A stretch of DNA of 64,000 nt. Origin: Escherichia coli. GTDB taxonomy: Bacteria > Pseudomonadota > Gammaproteobacteria > Enterobacterales > Enterobacteriaceae. Below are positions 63,359-64,000 of this stretch, one piece after another. The DNA is taken from the NCBI GenBank assembly GCA_021307345.1, contig CP089930.1:496001-560000 (forward strand). Direction: 5' to 3'. The notes below the pieces were generated by a model. That model was not told the origin of the DNA. It searched no databases and worked only from the letters and a program-made list of their open reading frames with translations. Positions within the stretch are counted from its first letter, which is position 1. The number at the start of each line of letters is the position of its first letter. Position numbers and translations under genes: made by a program.

Positions 63359-64000
63359 ATGTTCGGCAATGATATTTTCACCCGGGTAAAACGTTCAGAA
63401 AATAAAAAAATGGCAGAAATTGCCCAATTTCTGCATGACAATAATTTGAGCGTTGACACAACAGTCGAAGTATTTATTACCGTAACCCGCAATGAAAAGC
63501 TTATCGCTTGCGGTGGAATCGCCGGAAATATTATTAAGTGCGTCGCTATCAGCGAATCTGTTCGCGGTGAAGGACTGGCGCTGACATTAGCCACCGAACT
63601 GATAAACCTCGCCTATGAACGGCACAGCACGCATCTGTTTATTTATACCAAAACCGAATACGAGGCGCTGTTCCGCCAGTGCGGTTTTTACACGCTGACC
63701 AGCGTACCAGGCGTGATGGTGTTGATGGAAAACAGTGCCACACGTCTGAAACGCTATGCCGAGTCACTAAAAAAATTTCGTCATGAAGGGAACAAAATTG
63801 GCTGCATTGTGATGAACGCCAATCCCTTTACTAACGGTCACCGTTATCTGATTCAACAGGCAGCGGCACAGTGTGACTGGCTGCATCTGTTTTTAGTCAA
63901 AGAAGATTCTTCGCGCTTTCCCTATGAAGACCGGCTGGATCTGGTGTTGAAAGGCACCGCCGATATTCCGCGCCTGACCGTGCATCGCGGCTCCGAATAC
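63359..64000 (+). CDS. citC: [Citrate lyase] ligase CitC (3' truncated by window edge)
   Basis: Acetylates the prosthetic group of the citrate lyase acyl carrier protein, activating the lyase for anaerobic citrate fermentation. The 214 residues present correspond to the first part of a protein of about 352. An N-terminal GNAT-like domain (about 1-130, VRGEGLALTLATELI) is followed by the nucleotidyltransferase domain with NANPFTNGHRYL. It starts the citCDEFXG operon, which runs beyond the window. Confidence 0.96.
   Translation, partial: MFGNDIFTRVKRSENKKMAEIAQFLHDNNLSVDTTVEVFITVTRNEKLIACGGIAGNIIKCVAISESVRGEGLALTLATELINLAYERHSTHLFIYTKTEYEALFRQCGFYTLTSVPGVMVLMENSATRLKRYAESLKKFRHEGNKIGCIVMNANPFTNGHRYLIQQAAAQCDWLHLFLVKEDSSRFPYEDRLDLVLKGTADIPRLTVHRGSEY

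Overview
This window is chromosomal DNA of an Escherichia lineage very close to E. coli. Almost every protein matches my memory of the E. coli K-12 protein in length and nearly in sequence, and gene order follows the K-12 kdp-to-cit segment read in the opposite direction. Several differences from K-12 indicate a distinct lineage. SpeF, PotE, LptE and CobC carry scattered substitutions. The K-12 blocks hscC-ybeQ, ybfP-ybfG/H, ybeF and the insH copy next to gltI are absent. ybeM is intact. pagP is a decayed pseudogene. I cannot name the species or strain from sequence alone.

Layout: 1-5.9 kb holds the end of the Kdp potassium pump operon (kdpB partial, kdpC) and its sensor/regulator pair kdpDE. 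6.1-10.0 kb is the inducible ornithine decarboxylase operon, with the ornithine-sensing leader peptide speFL followed by speF-potE. 10.1-13.9 kb has pgm and seqA on the minus strand, facing ybfF and the LexA-linked ybfE. 14.0-15.3 kb has fldA and uof-fur (redox and iron). 15.4-25.98 kb is an amino-sugar region: chitoporin chiP-chiQ, glnS, the PTS transporter nagE, and divergent nagBACD with the repressor NagC. asnB and a seven-gene tRNA cluster (Met-Leu-Gln-Gln-Met-Gln-Gln) follow.

29.3-40.9 kb: ubiF, miaB-ybeZ-ybeY-corC-lnt (tRNA modification, 16S rRNA maturation, envelope), then the glutamate/aspartate ABC transporter gltIJKL with the sRNA SroC embedded between gltI and gltJ, then rihA. 40.9-54.8 kb: ybeL, leuS-lptE-holA-nadD-cobC, and the cell-wall elongation cluster rsfS-rlmH-mrdA-rodA-rlpA-dacA, then ybeD and lipB. 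55.2-58.1 kb: lipA, tatE, ybeM, crcB, cspE. 58.3-58.7 kb is the pagP pseudogene. 59.2-64.0 kb is anaerobic C4-dicarboxylate and citrate metabolism: dcuC, the dpiBA two-component system, and the start of citC, cut by the window edge.

No prophage, insertion sequence, CRISPR array or defence system is visible. There is no clear previously undescribed system. The most informative signals are decay and absence (pagP, ybeF, the hscC island, ybfP-ybfG), dense RNA-level regulation (SpeFL, Uof, ChiX site, GcvB site plus SroC), and paired repeats in the dpiB-citC control region. All comparisons to K-12 are from memory and were not aligned by computation.
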